This document shows positions 23,220 through 30,878 of a stretch of DNA of 64,000 nt, in pieces; position 1 is the first letter of the stretch; every line of letters starts with the position of its first letter. The stretch covers positions 1 through 64,000 of IMG/VR virus record IMGVR_UViG_3300027708_000033; one strand, written 5' to 3'. The translations under genes and the position numbers were made by a program. The stretch comes from a virus. Below the pieces are notes generated by a model. That model made no database searches and was not told the DNA's origin. It was given only the letters and a program-made list of their open reading frames with translations.

Positions 23220-24409
23220 GCTTCTCAGAAAATCTAGAAAACTTAGCTAGTCCAGGACAAAGTGGTTCAGATGCCAAGGCACTGAATACTCCTGAGAATT
23301 GGCGTCCCCGCTTGGAGCTAGACTCTTCAGGCGGATTTCTTATTTCAACTCCAAGAAGTGCAGGCGACATTCCAGATGCTGAGCAACTTCTAAGTGAGTT
23401 TGACCTAGACCCTCGTTCTTGGCGGGTAACTGGAGTTCGTCGCTCACGATGGCAGAAGTACGACGGTGAGTGGCTAGAAGCCTTTCGTGTAAGTGTTGTT
23501 CCGGCCGAATTAGCGGTCGCTGACCAGCTAGATGTTGAAATGCTAATTGCAGACATAAAAGGCTGGCGTCCAGAAAAAGGAATCAAGCAGGCTACAGGAA
23601 CCGGTGCGTTTGTCATTGCACCTAGCGACCAGCAAATTGGTAAAAAAGCCGGCGGACAGGGAACTCAACAGTCAATTGAAAGAATCCTAGCCACCACTCA
23701 AGCAGCTGTAGACCGCTTCAATGGACTAAAGCGCTATGGACTAAATCTCGGCACTATCGCTCTTCCTCTTCCTGGTGACCACGTTGAAGGTAACGTGTCA
23801 CAAAATGGACGTCTTCAAGGTCAAGCTTCGTCCGACCTGGGACTTACAGAGCAGGTACGTGTTGCACGTCGTTTGCTAATGCAGCAAATTAAAATGTTAG
23901 CGCCTCTTGCAGAGCGCATGATTGTTCCAGTCGTCAATGGAAACCACGACGAGGTAACTCGTCAGGTCACTGCCGATCCAGCCGACGGCTGGAACGTAGA
24001 AATTGCGTCAGCGGTTCAAGACGCCTGTGCTGAGAATCCAGCACTCCAGCACATTGAGTTTAGATACCCTGCATCTGGTCATCAAACACTAACTGTAAAC
24101 ATTGACGGAACAATGCTTGGACTATTTCACGGACATCAGATGCGTGACCCAGTTAAGTACCTGTCTGCTCAAGCAGCAGGACAGACTGCATTAGGAAATG
24201 CAGACGTTTGGATTTCAGGACACTTCCACAACTTCAAGTGTACAGACATTGGCCACCGTCTTTGGGTTCAATGCCCAACAATAGACCCAGGTTCAGAATG
24301 GTTCCGCGACCGTGCAGGTCTAGAATCAAAGCCAGGACTTTTGACAATGGTTATCGGCGGAGAGTTTGACCCACGTGAGCACATCAACGTGATTCCGGCT
24401 AAGCGCTAA
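23216..24409 (+). CDS. Calcineurin-like metallophosphoesterase
   Basis: A 397-residue enzyme. Metal-binding motifs in order are APSDQQIG, GDHVEG, GNHDE, FHGHQ and SGHFHNF, the dimetal site of calcineurin-like phosphoesterases (a Ser-Asp replaces the usual Asp-x-His in the first motif). The N-terminal ~130 residues form a separate domain that may bind DNA. Relatives include SbcD/Mre11 nucleases, so DNA processing is plausible. It is encoded between the HTH-like protein and a methyltransferase, with four- and one-base overlaps. Confidence 0.82.
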   Translation: MSFSENLENLASPGQSGSDAKALNTPENWRPRLELDSSGGFLISTPRSAGDIPDAEQLLSEFDLDPRSWRVTGVRRSRWQKYDGEWLEAFRVSVVPAELAVADQLDVEMLIADIKGWRPEKGIKQATGTGAFVIAPSDQQIGKKAGGQGTQQSIERILATTQAAVDRFNGLKRYGLNLGTIALPLPGDHVEGNVSQNGRLQGQASSDLGLTEQVRVARRLLMQQIKMLAPLAERMIVPVVNGNHDEVTRQVTADPADGWNVEIASAVQDACAENPALQHIEFRYPASGHQTLTVNIDGTMLGLFHGHQMRDPVKYLSAQAAGQTALGNADVWISGHFHNFKCTDIGHRLWVQCPTIDPGSEWFRDRAGLESKPGLLTMVIGGEFDPREHINVIPAKR

Positions 24410-24990
24410 TGACTGAGTATCCAAACTGGTTCGCTAGCGGAGTTGCAATTCAGTATTTTAGTCAGATACTTGGCGAGTTTATAGGTCAACCAGTGCGCAT
24501 GCTACAAATTGGTGCCTATACCGGTGACGCATCTGAGTGGCTTCTAAACAATGTACTCACTAACCCAGAGTCACGTCTTGTAGATGTTGACACGTGGGAA
24601 GGTTCAGATGAGGAGGCACACAGAGCTCTAGACTGGAATAGCGTCGAGTCATTATACACAAGCAGACTTAAAAGCCAGCTAGCTGACGGTAGACTCGTAA
24701 AGGTAAAGTCAACTAGTGCTGAGTACTTTGCCACATACGACGAGATGTATGACTTTATCTATGTAGACGGCGACCACACTGGAATCGGTGTTTTAGCTGA
24801 CGCCATAGACGCGTATGACTGTCTTAATGTTGGAGGAATTGTTGCCTTTGATGACTACGACTGGAACCCAGATAATCTTCCTAGGCATCTCACTCCAGCT
24901 CCAGCTATCGACGCCATTAGAGAGATTTACACTGGCAAACTAGAAGTAATAGCTGAAGGCTATCAAGTTTGGTTTAGAAAGATTTCTTAG
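24409..24990 (+). CDS. Class I SAM-dependent methyltransferase
   Basis: A 193-residue methyltransferase of the Methyltransf_24 type. The SAM loop is LQIGAYTGDASEW, with an acidic residue after the next strand (VDVDTWEG), then YDFIYVDGDHT and GGIVAFDDY. No DNA methyltransferase catalytic motif (PPxY or PC) is seen, so sugars, small molecules or protein are likelier substrates. The start overlaps the phosphoesterase stop (TAATG). Its 3' end overlaps the convergent WhiB gene by 17 bases. Confidence 0.78.
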   Translation: MTEYPNWFASGVAIQYFSQILGEFIGQPVRMLQIGAYTGDASEWLLNNVLTNPESRLVDVDTWEGSDEEAHRALDWNSVESLYTSRLKSQLADGRLVKVKSTSAEYFATYDEMYDFIYVDGDHTGIGVLADAIDAYDCLNVGGIVAFDDYDWNPDNLPRHLTPAPAIDAIREIYTGKLEVIAEGYQVWFRKIS

Positions 24991-25519
24991 CTTTCTCTTT
25001 GGCCTTTTTTGCGTCTGCTATAGCCTTTTTTCTTAGGCGCTCAGCTGCCTGCTTTTCTAACTTGTCGGTTCGCTGTGCATGATAAGCCTCAACAGCATTC
25101 GCACTTGTTCGGCTACGCCACGTAAAGTCACATGCAGTACAGTGAACCATTTTCATAGTTTGCCAACGGCCACCGCCAGGAACATCTTTAGAATAAGTCT
25201 CTAGTTTACTAGGTCTAGCAGTGCAGAACGGGCATTGGGGGAATCTACGTCGACGAGACTCCTGACCGTCCCAAGAAACTGACAAAGTTCTACGCAAGTC
25301 GACTTCATCTCGACCGCCCCAGATTCCCCAGATTTGACGATTTTCAAGTGCCCACTTCAAACAGTCCTGGCGAACAGGGCAAGCAAAGCACATGTTTTTT
25401 GCTTGATACTTTTCATCGGCTTTGCTAGAAAAGAAAAATTCTATTTTTTCTCTATTTTCAGTTTTAGCACACTCGGCATCTTTTTGCCACTCTAGTCCGC
25501 TTGATTGGTTATTTATCAT
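24974..25519 (-). CDS. WhiB domain fused to a zinc ribbon
   Basis: The start chosen is ATG 25519, overlapping the upstream stop (TGATG); an ATG five codons earlier is possible. Residues 1-75 are WhiB: cluster cysteines C17, C44, C47 and C53, then GIWGG at 65-69. After a basic linker comes a second metal site, C96-P-F-C99 and C127-T-A-C130, a zinc ribbon. A Lys-Ala-rich helix ends the protein. WhiB proteins are usually ~80-120 residues without this extension, so the 181-residue fusion is unusual and may add nucleic-acid or RNA polymerase contacts. Confidence 0.87.
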   Translation of the reverse strand: MINNQSSGLEWQKDAECAKTENREKIEFFFSSKADEKYQAKNMCFACPVRQDCLKWALENRQIWGIWGGRDEVDLRRTLSVSWDGQESRRRRFPQCPFCTARPSKLETYSKDVPGGGRWQTMKMVHCTACDFTWRSRTSANAVEAYHAQRTDKLEKQAAERLRKKAIADAKKAKEKAKKSF

Positions 25520-25857
25520 CAGATTTCCACCCATGTGATTTCAAGAACACTACCGACACACTCGCCTTCACGAGTTTCGCCTTGTTCATCACATAGGGTG
25601 AGGTCTCTAGAATCTTCAATCTCTCCCGCATGTCCATGAGTAACGGCTGCGCTTTCAAGTGCGGCAAAGGCTTGTCCGAGAGAGGAGATAGAGCCATCGC
25701 GTTGCAGTGCTGAAGCTAATGCACGGCGAACAACTTCATGTTCTAGGTCTACGTGGGTTTCTGTAAAGAACACAAGGTGGTCAGGATTGTTAGGTTCATA
25801 GCCTTCACCAGTCCATTCCTGCCATAGGCTTTCGCCTATGCGTGAATCTTTGACCAT
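25519..25857 (-). CDS. Hypothetical 112-residue acidic protein
   Basis: Function not recognised. It starts at ATG 25857 behind GTTGGAG, with the extended -10 promoter at 25884. The protein is acidic; the middle has Ala-rich helices (EVVRRALASALQRDG, LGQAFAALESAAVTHG) and the end is strand-rich with two cysteines (CDEQGETREGEC). It is the first gene of a two-gene transcript with the WhiB fusion. Confidence 0.6.
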   Translation of the reverse strand: MVKDSRIGESLWQEWTGEGYEPNNPDHLVFFTETHVDLEHEVVRRALASALQRDGSISSLGQAFAALESAAVTHGHAGEIEDSRDLTLCDEQGETREGECVGSVLEITWVEI

Positions 25858-25883
25858 GATGCTCCAACTTTAGCTTTGAAGCA

Positions 25884-25892
25884 AATATATCA
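25884..25892 (-). promoter_or_regulatory. Extended -10 promoter of WhiB-fusion transcript
   Basis: TGATATATT fits TGnTATAAT with one change and lies ~27 bases before the ATG at 25857. The palindrome ATGTG-TTT-CACAT at 25923-25935 is centred about 40 bases upstream of it, in the position of an activator or repressor site. Confidence 0.45.
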
Positions 25893-25922
25893 CTTATGTC
25901 AGTGGAAAACGCGTGTAAGCCG

Positions 25923-25935
25923 ATGTGTTTCACAT
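25923..25935. promoter_or_regulatory. 13-bp palindrome upstream of WhiB-fusion transcript
   Basis: ATGTG-TTT-CACAT has perfect 5-bp arms around three bases. Size and arms resemble the palindromes at 22351-22380, so one regulator may bind both places. Confidence 0.4.
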
Positions 25936-25982
25936 AAACAAAATAGATTACACTTTACACATGAAAGCGCGTCAAATGGCCA

Positions 25983-26537
25983 CTAAATAGTCGGTTGACG
26001 CAGTGCCGTGGTTTGGTCTATGCCAAAAGTGTAATTACCAGTGATATCTGGCCAAACGTATGAGTATGACTCAGGCCGCTGGCCTTTGTCTTCTGGCCAG
26101 CCAAATTGCGAGTACCAGTCATAATGCTTGTTGAGTAGCGCGCGTCTGTGGCTAGATGCTATAAGCTCAAACAAGTCGGTCTTGGCCATCCAAGTAGGAC
26201 GCTCGAGCACGTCTGAAGTTTTTACTATTTCTAAAAGCTTAGCAAACTCATAAGTCTCCTTGGCTTTATCACCAATAGTCGACTTGTAGCCACGTGACTT
26301 CCATTCTGTGACCATAGCGTGGATGTACTCAAGCAGCATTCCCTCATGCCCTTGCCACATCTTTACAGCCGGGTGATTTGCCCAACCTTTGACTGTTCTA
26401 GGTGTACCGTCTGGGTTTAGTTTTACGAGAACCATAAGAATCTGCCAGCCTTCTAAGGCTTGCTTATTCAGTCGTTTGTTGTCGAGAACCTTAGCCATGT
26501 CCTCAAAGCTGGTTGTTGCTGGAATAAATGTCTGCAT
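25983..26537 (-). CDS. MSMEG_6728-like protein (pyrimidine-dimer glycosylase-related)
   Basis: A 184-residue protein starting MQTFIP, then VLDNKRLNKQALEGWQIL, GWANHPAVKMWQGHEGML and SHRRALLNKHYDWYSQFGWP. This is the pattern of the actinobacterial MSMEG_6728 family, which is related in annotation to T4-type pyrimidine-dimer DNA glycosylase (endonuclease V). A DNA repair role is suggested, but catalysis is not shown for this family. It is longer than the usual ~130-170 residues through a middle insertion. It has its own extended -10 promoter. Confidence 0.75.
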   Translation of the reverse strand: MQTFIPATTSFEDMAKVLDNKRLNKQALEGWQILMVLVKLNPDGTPRTVKGWANHPAVKMWQGHEGMLLEYIHAMVTEWKSRGYKSTIGDKAKETYEFAKLLEIVKTSDVLERPTWMAKTDLFELIASSHRRALLNKHYDWYSQFGWPEDKGQRPESYSYVWPDITGNYTFGIDQTTALRQPTI

Positions 26538-26561
26538 AATTGTCCTTTTGTCATTAGTACT

Positions 26562-26570
26562 ATTATACCA
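26562..26570 (-). promoter_or_regulatory. Perfect extended -10 promoter
   Basis: TGGTATAAT is an exact TGnTATAAT. It is followed by the leader AATGACAAAAGGACA that runs up to the ATG at 26537. The same box and leader occur at 38590 (kinase) and, with changes, at 33658 (helicase). Confidence 0.7.
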
Positions 26571-26575
26571 TGTAT

Positions 26576-27196
26576 TTAACGTTCTTTGCTCAAACTTCCA
26601 ATACTTTCATAGAGACTGCTTGTCTGAGCAAAAAATGGAGAATCGTACACAAGTACTTCATAGAAAGTTTGACCTACTGAAAAAAGCACATCATGAGGAA
26701 CAGCTATTTCAAGTGCTCTTCTACAAGTTCTGTGTGCAAACTTTTTGTATTCGTCACTTACGTACAAGATAGCATGAGCAGCAAGCATGCTTATGACTCT
26801 GTAGATTCCTTCTGCAACAGGAGGCACTTGAATTTGAGTAGGACCAATTGACCATCTTTGAGACGCACCATCAATGTCAAACAAACCTAATGCATAGTTG
26901 CCAAGATAGATTGCGTCAGTCGAGTCTGGAATTTGAAGCACATCTGGAAGACTGTTTATCTCTATTGCATCGTCTTCTAAAATAAGAATAGGACCGCCGG
27001 CTGCCTGTGCAACTTCTATTGCTCGCATGTGAGATGTTGTGCAGCCTCGGATAAACGTACTATCCTTAGTTGCTGATAATCTTAGGACTTCCTTAAAGTT
27101 ATACTTGCTAAGCATAGACTCTATTTTTCGTCGTTTGTCAGTGTCCTCATCTAAGTTGATGTAGATTACTACGACGTCACTTAGTTTTATCTGCAA
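26576..27196 (-). CDS. GT25-like glycosyltransferase
   Basis: The start chosen is TTG 27196 (206 residues), since the longer reading lies inside the upstream gene. Family marks: IYINLDEDTDKRR at the N terminus, then GCTTSHMRAIEVA and ILILEDDA (E74-D75-D76, metal and donor binding), as in glycosyltransferase family 25. Family 25 enzymes add hexoses to lipopolysaccharide or to protein such as collagen. In this phage the acceptor could be the virion, the host surface or modified DNA. The sequence overlaps the DUF6378 gene by 20 bases. Confidence 0.75.
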   Translation of the reverse strand: MQIKLSDVVVIYINLDEDTDKRRKIESMLSKYNFKEVLRLSATKDSTFIRGCTTSHMRAIEVAQAAGGPILILEDDAIEINSLPDVLQIPDSTDAIYLGNYALGLFDIDGASQRWSIGPTQIQVPPVAEGIYRVISMLAAHAILYVSDEYKKFAHRTCRRALEIAVPHDVLFSVGQTFYEVLVYDSPFFAQTSSLYESIGSLSKER

Positions 27197-27485
27197 GCTG
27201 GCCAACCTCAAAACCGATACCTGCATAACCAGCAATGTCAATCCATGTATCAGCCTGAAACTCACTCTTATTCACATAGCGAGCCATCTTCAAGCCGACC
27301 ATTGCCATTGCCACATCTTGAGCTGTAATCTCAATTGCAAAAATAACTGACCAGATTTTAGCAATACGTCCGAGGTTATCCTCAGGAGCACCATACTGCA
27401 CATCTCTGTCGCCTGCAATTATTCTTGCTGCTTCACGAAGTGCCTCGATACGAGGAAGGTCTTTACCTTGAGTTTCTTCTGTCAT
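27177..27485 (-). CDS. DUF6378 protein
   Basis: A 102-residue protein with REAARIIAGDRDVQYGAPEDNLGRIAKIW, the core of the DUF6378 phage family, followed by TAQDVAMAMVGLKMARYV and a helical end. It is widespread in actinophages and other phages; function unknown. The helical Asp/Glu-rich pattern recalls all-alpha NTP pyrophosphatases, but the full ExxE/ExxD set was not found. It lies in the run of genes that includes the NTPase and glycosyltransferases. Confidence 0.8.
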   Translation of the reverse strand: MTEETQGKDLPRIEALREAARIIAGDRDVQYGAPEDNLGRIAKIWSVIFAIEITAQDVAMAMVGLKMARYVNKSEFQADTWIDIAGYAGIGFEVGQLADKTK

Positions 27486-27895
27486 TAGCGAATCCTCTTC
27501 TCCAAGTCTTCTGGACGAAAGTGCGTGCCGTCAATAGACTTGTCAGGTGAACCAAAAATAATGTCACCTGAGCGGATAGCGCCAATAGTGCCGACCTTGC
27601 CGTTAAACGCCATGCCCTTATCTCCGACAAAAGCATTAGTTCTAACTCTGATAATTTCACCGACTTTTAGCTGACCGGCTCTAGCCTGCACCCAGACTTC
27701 ATCTTGCGAACTCTGTACGAGCGAATGCCCTTGAGCAACCTTGCCTAGAATCTCAAAGATTTCCTTAGCTTGCTCTGGAGTAGCGTCAATTTCTTCCCAA
27801 GTCTTTAGAAGTTTTAGAACCGCTCTACCTGTTCCGATACGAATTTTTGCTGCGGTGAACTGCTGGTTTATCCAGTCGTAGTTTACATTAGTCAT
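27485..27895 (-). CDS. Hypothetical protein with SH3-like end, 136 residues
   Basis: The start chosen is ATG 27895 after TGAGG, overlapping the NTPase stop by eight bases; an upstream ATG at 27946 is less likely. The N-terminal half is helical. The C-terminal half, GEIIRVRTNAFVGDKGMAFN followed by GKVGTIGAIRSGDIIFG, looks like a small SH3/KOW-type barrel that could bind nucleic acid. No named family. Confidence 0.6.
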   Translation of the reverse strand: MTNVNYDWINQQFTAAKIRIGTGRAVLKLLKTWEEIDATPEQAKEIFEILGKVAQGHSLVQSSQDEVWVQARAGQLKVGEIIRVRTNAFVGDKGMAFNGKVGTIGAIRSGDIIFGSPDKSIDGTHFRPEDLEKRIR

Positions 27896-28370
27896 TTTTA
27901 ACCTCACATTTGTTGCAGTAGTTTGCGTTGTCCGGATTTGGACCAACGTCGTCGATGGCTCTAGTACACTTTACGCACTTGACACCTTCAGCTTTTACCT
28001 CGTAACCAACGGACTGTCGTTTACGGTTCTTCTCCATCTTCTGCAAGTAGAAGTGGTTGAGTTCCTCATCTGTGCCGCCACAAGCAACAATGATGTTTGC
28101 CACAAAGTGGAGAACATCTACGGCTTCCTTGATTACTTCTTCACGGTCTGCGTATGGCTCGTCCATTTGCCAAGGCTTCCATGATAGAGGCTGGCGCATT
28201 TCAGCAAGTTCATCGTCAATAGCAAGCATGTTCCAACGGATGTACTCGATTAGATTGTTAATCTTCTCAGGTTCGTCGCCGTGCATGGAATCGTAGTCAA
28301 TTTTGTAAACGTTCTTTTGAAGGTCTTTGGTTCGTGCTAGCCACTCGCCGAACAGTTCTCCATTTGTCAT
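27888..28370 (-). CDS. All-alpha NTP pyrophosphatase (dUTPase/dCTPase-like) with zinc ribbon
   Basis: A 160-residue MazG/dUTPase_2-type enzyme that would hydrolyse a deoxynucleoside triphosphate to the monophosphate. The two Mg-binding motifs are E54-L-A-E57 and E82-A-V-D85. A Cys-x2-Cys pair at 132/135 and another at 152/155 add a C-terminal zinc ribbon. T4 gp56, which destroys dCTP and dUTP to make hydroxymethyl-dCTP replace dCTP, belongs to the same fold. The start overlaps the glycosyltransferase stop by four bases, so both are made together. Substrate (dUTP or dCTP) cannot be read from sequence. Confidence 0.8.
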   Translation of the reverse strand: MTNGELFGEWLARTKDLQKNVYKIDYDSMHGDEPEKINNLIEYIRWNMLAIDDELAEMRQPLSWKPWQMDEPYADREEVIKEAVDVLHFVANIIVACGGTDEELNHFYLQKMEKNRKRQSVGYEVKAEGVKCVKCTRAIDDVGPNPDNANYCNKCEVKND

Positions 28371-29392
28371 TTGGTTGCCTTTCGTTTTGTAATACCTAAT
28401 GTCTTATGCAAGTTCTTCTGTGCATCGTCTAGAGAGGGGATAGCTGCTAAATACTCTTCACGCTGCTTAGTAGCAATTGTATTACGCTCATCTTGCGATA
28501 GCGCCTCAATGTTAGCAGCTAGATTTCCCCATGACTGACCAATCTTTACAGTTTCTGTCCATAGGCTGGCGATAGGAGTTGCGGTGTTCATGGCTTGAAT
28601 GTATCTGTAAGTCCACCATGTGCCGTCTTTTTTATGTGGAGTAACAAGTACTCCAGTTGAACGAGCAATTTGTTCTTCTACCAAGCTGTCAGACCAGCCT
28701 TTGTTCCACTTCATCAGACTCACTGGATACACTAACCCAGTAGACACTTTTTCGACCCACGGCGAGTTAGACGAATCCGCGGACCACTTTAATCGACGGT
28801 CTACTTCATAGTGTGCAGGTGTTAGTAGCTCGGCATCTAAGTTGATTCCAACTAAGTTTTGGCTAGCATACTGTGAAAGCTGGTTGCTGACCGCTGAAGC
28901 ATCTTGCCATGGCAAACTTGGATAAATAGTTGTAGGCCAGTCAGCCGTTAGAAGCTGCTCAATAGTTGCCAGAAGACGCCTACGGACCGCATCTTGGCTA
29001 GCCTGCTGAAATCCTTGCCTATTGATGTAAAAGTCCTTGGTGAACGTGTGCGGGTTAGCTGTTACGCTCTTTAGGCTTGCAATAATCTGCCCAGGCTGAG
29101 GCGAATCAACTAGCAGCGTAAGTCGTTTGTCGTTTAGTAACTCAGTGATAACGTGCAACCCACCGTAGCAATAGTTTGCACTCAAACTTGTGAGTGGAGA
29201 AATACCCACGATTACAGAGTCAAATTGGTCTAAAAACTCTTTTGTCCATGCAATAGATGGAACTTCCCATAGCACATCGTGGCCAGCATTGCTCAGCGAT
29301 TTTTCAAGTACTCCAGCAAAACTCAATGAACGAGCATTAGCCTTGCGAGAGGCTTGTGCTGCGGACATTCCTGTCAGGAGAATTTTGCTCAT
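28367..29392 (-). CDS. GT-B-like glycosyltransferase, candidate DNA glycosyltransferase
   Basis: A 341-residue protein starting KILLTGMSAAQASRKANARS, a Rossmann-type first domain with LTLLVDSPQPGQII. A second domain has STGLVYPVSLMKWNKGW and a C-terminal donor region GVLVTPHKKDGTWWTYRYIQAMNTATPI. The layout and these three segments resemble T4 beta-glucosyltransferase (FTD..PFSQ, VIYGG, DNFITLRVWE) at low identity. It is coupled to the all-alpha NTPase and lies in the same strand block as the dCMP hydroxymethylase-like gene. Best reading: adds a sugar to hydroxymethylcytosine. Alternative: another GT-B enzyme of unknown acceptor. Confidence 0.55.
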   Translation of the reverse strand: MSKILLTGMSAAQASRKANARSLSFAGVLEKSLSNAGHDVLWEVPSIAWTKEFLDQFDSVIVGISPLTSLSANYCYGGLHVITELLNDKRLTLLVDSPQPGQIIASLKSVTANPHTFTKDFYINRQGFQQASQDAVRRRLLATIEQLLTADWPTTIYPSLPWQDASAVSNQLSQYASQNLVGINLDAELLTPAHYEVDRRLKWSADSSNSPWVEKVSTGLVYPVSLMKWNKGWSDSLVEEQIARSTGVLVTPHKKDGTWWTYRYIQAMNTATPIASLWTETVKIGQSWGNLAANIEALSQDERNTIATKQREEYLAAIPSLDDAQKNLHKTLGITKRKATK

Positions 29393-29431
29393 TTGTTTTT
29401 GGTTTCTAAAAATTAAGTGAAGTTATTCTTC

Positions 29432-29479
29432 GTGCGTAGCGCACCTAGGTACCGCCTAAAATAGACGATACCTAGGCAC
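29432..29479 (-). promoter_or_regulatory. Two overlapping alternative hairpins
   Basis: A 14-bp stem (29466-29479 with 29441-29454, all paired counting G-U) and a 5-bp hairpin GTGCG/CGCAC (29432-29444) share bases 29441-29444, so only one can form at a time. They lie between the SSB gene and the glycosyltransferase. No U tract follows, so an attenuator or processing site is likelier than a simple terminator. Confidence 0.45.
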
Positions 29480-29491
29480 AAGTTCTGTAAT

Positions 29492-30067
29492 TTAGAACGG
29501 TGACGCAGGTGCTGCAGGTGGAGCAGCAGGCGGCGCAACTTGAGCTTCAACAACTGGAGCTGCAGCTGGCGCTGGAGCTGGAGCAGGTGCAGGAGCAGGC
29601 GCTGGAGCCGGTGCAGGAGCAGCAGGAGCTACAGGAGCATCAGCGGCAGCTACAGGAGCGCCAACATAGTACTTCTTGATTTCGTTCTTCTTAGCACCCT
29701 GCCATACACGAGAACCAATCTGTGCACGGAAGACGCGGTGAAGAATAGCAGCCTCGATAGCTGAGTTGCTTGGGCTAGTTGCGAAGTACTCGCGAGTTAG
29801 ACCTAGCGCTGCCATCTTCGAGAAGAAGATGCCTAGCGCTGCTGGACTGTCCGGTGACACAACCAAGTTGTCCCAGATGCGACGCTTAGCAAACGCGCCA
29901 ACCTGGACTTCAGTTGTAATTTTGAACATGGTCTTACCTGACTGTGAAACTGCAGCCGAAGCTTCAATCACCTTCAGGTCGTAATCGCCATCTGGTAGTG
30001 GCTCGAATGAACCGCCGGTTGCTTCACCGGCGTCTTTTACTAGGTCGCCCCAGTTGAGTGAACTCAT
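29492..30067 (-). CDS. ssb: Single-stranded DNA-binding protein with Ala-Pro linker
   Basis: A 191-residue protein. Residues ~20-140 form an OB-like domain (GDYDLKVIEASAAVSQSGKTMFKI, AKRRIWDNLVVSP, FRAQIGSRVW), typical of phage SSBs paired with Sak4. A long (Ala-Pro)n linker from ~150 leads to a short hydrophobic tip SPF, like the protein-binding tip of bacterial SSB, though without its acidic run. It coats single-stranded DNA for replication and annealing and recruits partners. It is downstream of the Sak4-like gene. Confidence 0.72.
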   Translation of the reverse strand: MSSLNWGDLVKDAGEATGGSFEPLPDGDYDLKVIEASAAVSQSGKTMFKITTEVQVGAFAKRRIWDNLVVSPDSPAALGIFFSKMAALGLTREYFATSPSNSAIEAAILHRVFRAQIGSRVWQGAKKNEIKKYYVGAPVAAADAPVAPAAPAPAPAPAPAPAPAPAPAAAPVVEAQVAPPAAPPAAPASPF

Positions 30068-30113
30068 AGTTCAGTTTTCCTTATCTCTTTATGAGGACCG
30101 TCTAACCGGGTGG

Positions 30114-30878
30114 CTAAGACGACTTCTTTTTTGTTTCAGTTTTTTCACCGAAAATCATGTCGAGCATGCGCTCGATTCCCATGTCGTGCTGCTCAACGAC
30201 CTTACCTAGTCGTCCCTGCACACGCTCACCAGCTTCAAACTGGTCGGTGCGCTCAACATACATGCGACGTGCTTTGTAAGCTGGCTGAGTTGGGTCTGGA
30301 TTAGCCACAGTTTCCACGTTGATTGCGCCAAGAACATCGTAGAAATACGGTGCCTGGATAGCAAGCTGTCCCTGCAAGTATGGACGTAGTCGACCATCTT
30401 GTCCAGGTCTAGCCATTGCAGTAAGTACTACTGCCTCTAGTGGAGCTGTTGCATGCATTGTCAAGTCGCGCAAGTCACGAAGTAGAGCACCCATGTGACG
30501 AAGAAGTTCGCCCCACTGCTGCATCTGCATCTGGTTCTTGCCAGCAATTTGGTCCATGCACTTGACCTGAAGCTCCGAGATGGAGTCGATAATCAAGCTC
30601 TTGAACTGGTGCTTGCCAAGCTGTAGCCATTGGTAAGCCTTGAGAACTGTGTCGTAGTCGCGAACCATGACAACACAAGTGTCCCATGTTCCGTCAGCTA
30701 CTGGCGGTTCTTCTCGTAGTGGGTCCCAGTACTTAACGTTGATTGGTAGGAATCTGTGTCCACCTTCAACGTCGAGCATTAGGCGTGGGTATGGTGCTGT
30801 GACTGCCAAGGTGGACTTTCCAACCTTTGACTCGCCATAGACCATGATAGTTAGACTGCGTTGTACGTCAGACATCAT
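30114..30878 (-). CDS. Sak4-like RecA-fold ATPase
   Basis: A 254-residue AAA_24/RecA-core ATPase. Walker A is GESKVGKST (15-23); Walker B is FKSLIIDSISEL; a sensor-like VVLTAMAR follows. Sak4 proteins are single-strand annealing recombinases that work with an SSB and an exonuclease. Here the SSB gene is downstream and the RecB/Cas4-like nuclease overlaps upstream by four bases, which fits that trio. Confidence 0.85.
   Translation of the reverse strand: MMSDVQRSLTIMVYGESKVGKSTLAVTAPYPRLMLDVEGGHRFLPINVKYWDPLREEPPVADGTWDTCVVMVRDYDTVLKAYQWLQLGKHQFKSLIIDSISELQVKCMDQIAGKNQMQMQQWGELLRHMGALLRDLRDLTMHATAPLEAVVLTAMARPGQDGRLRPYLQGQLAIQAPYFYDVLGAINVETVANPDPTQPAYKARRMYVERTDQFEAGERVQGRLGKVVEQHDMGIERMLDMIFGEKTETKKKSS

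Noticed and set aside
24409-24990. DNA methyltransferase
   Set aside because: SAM-binding motifs are present but no DNA-methylase catalytic motif; the Methyltransf_24 type acts on other substrates.
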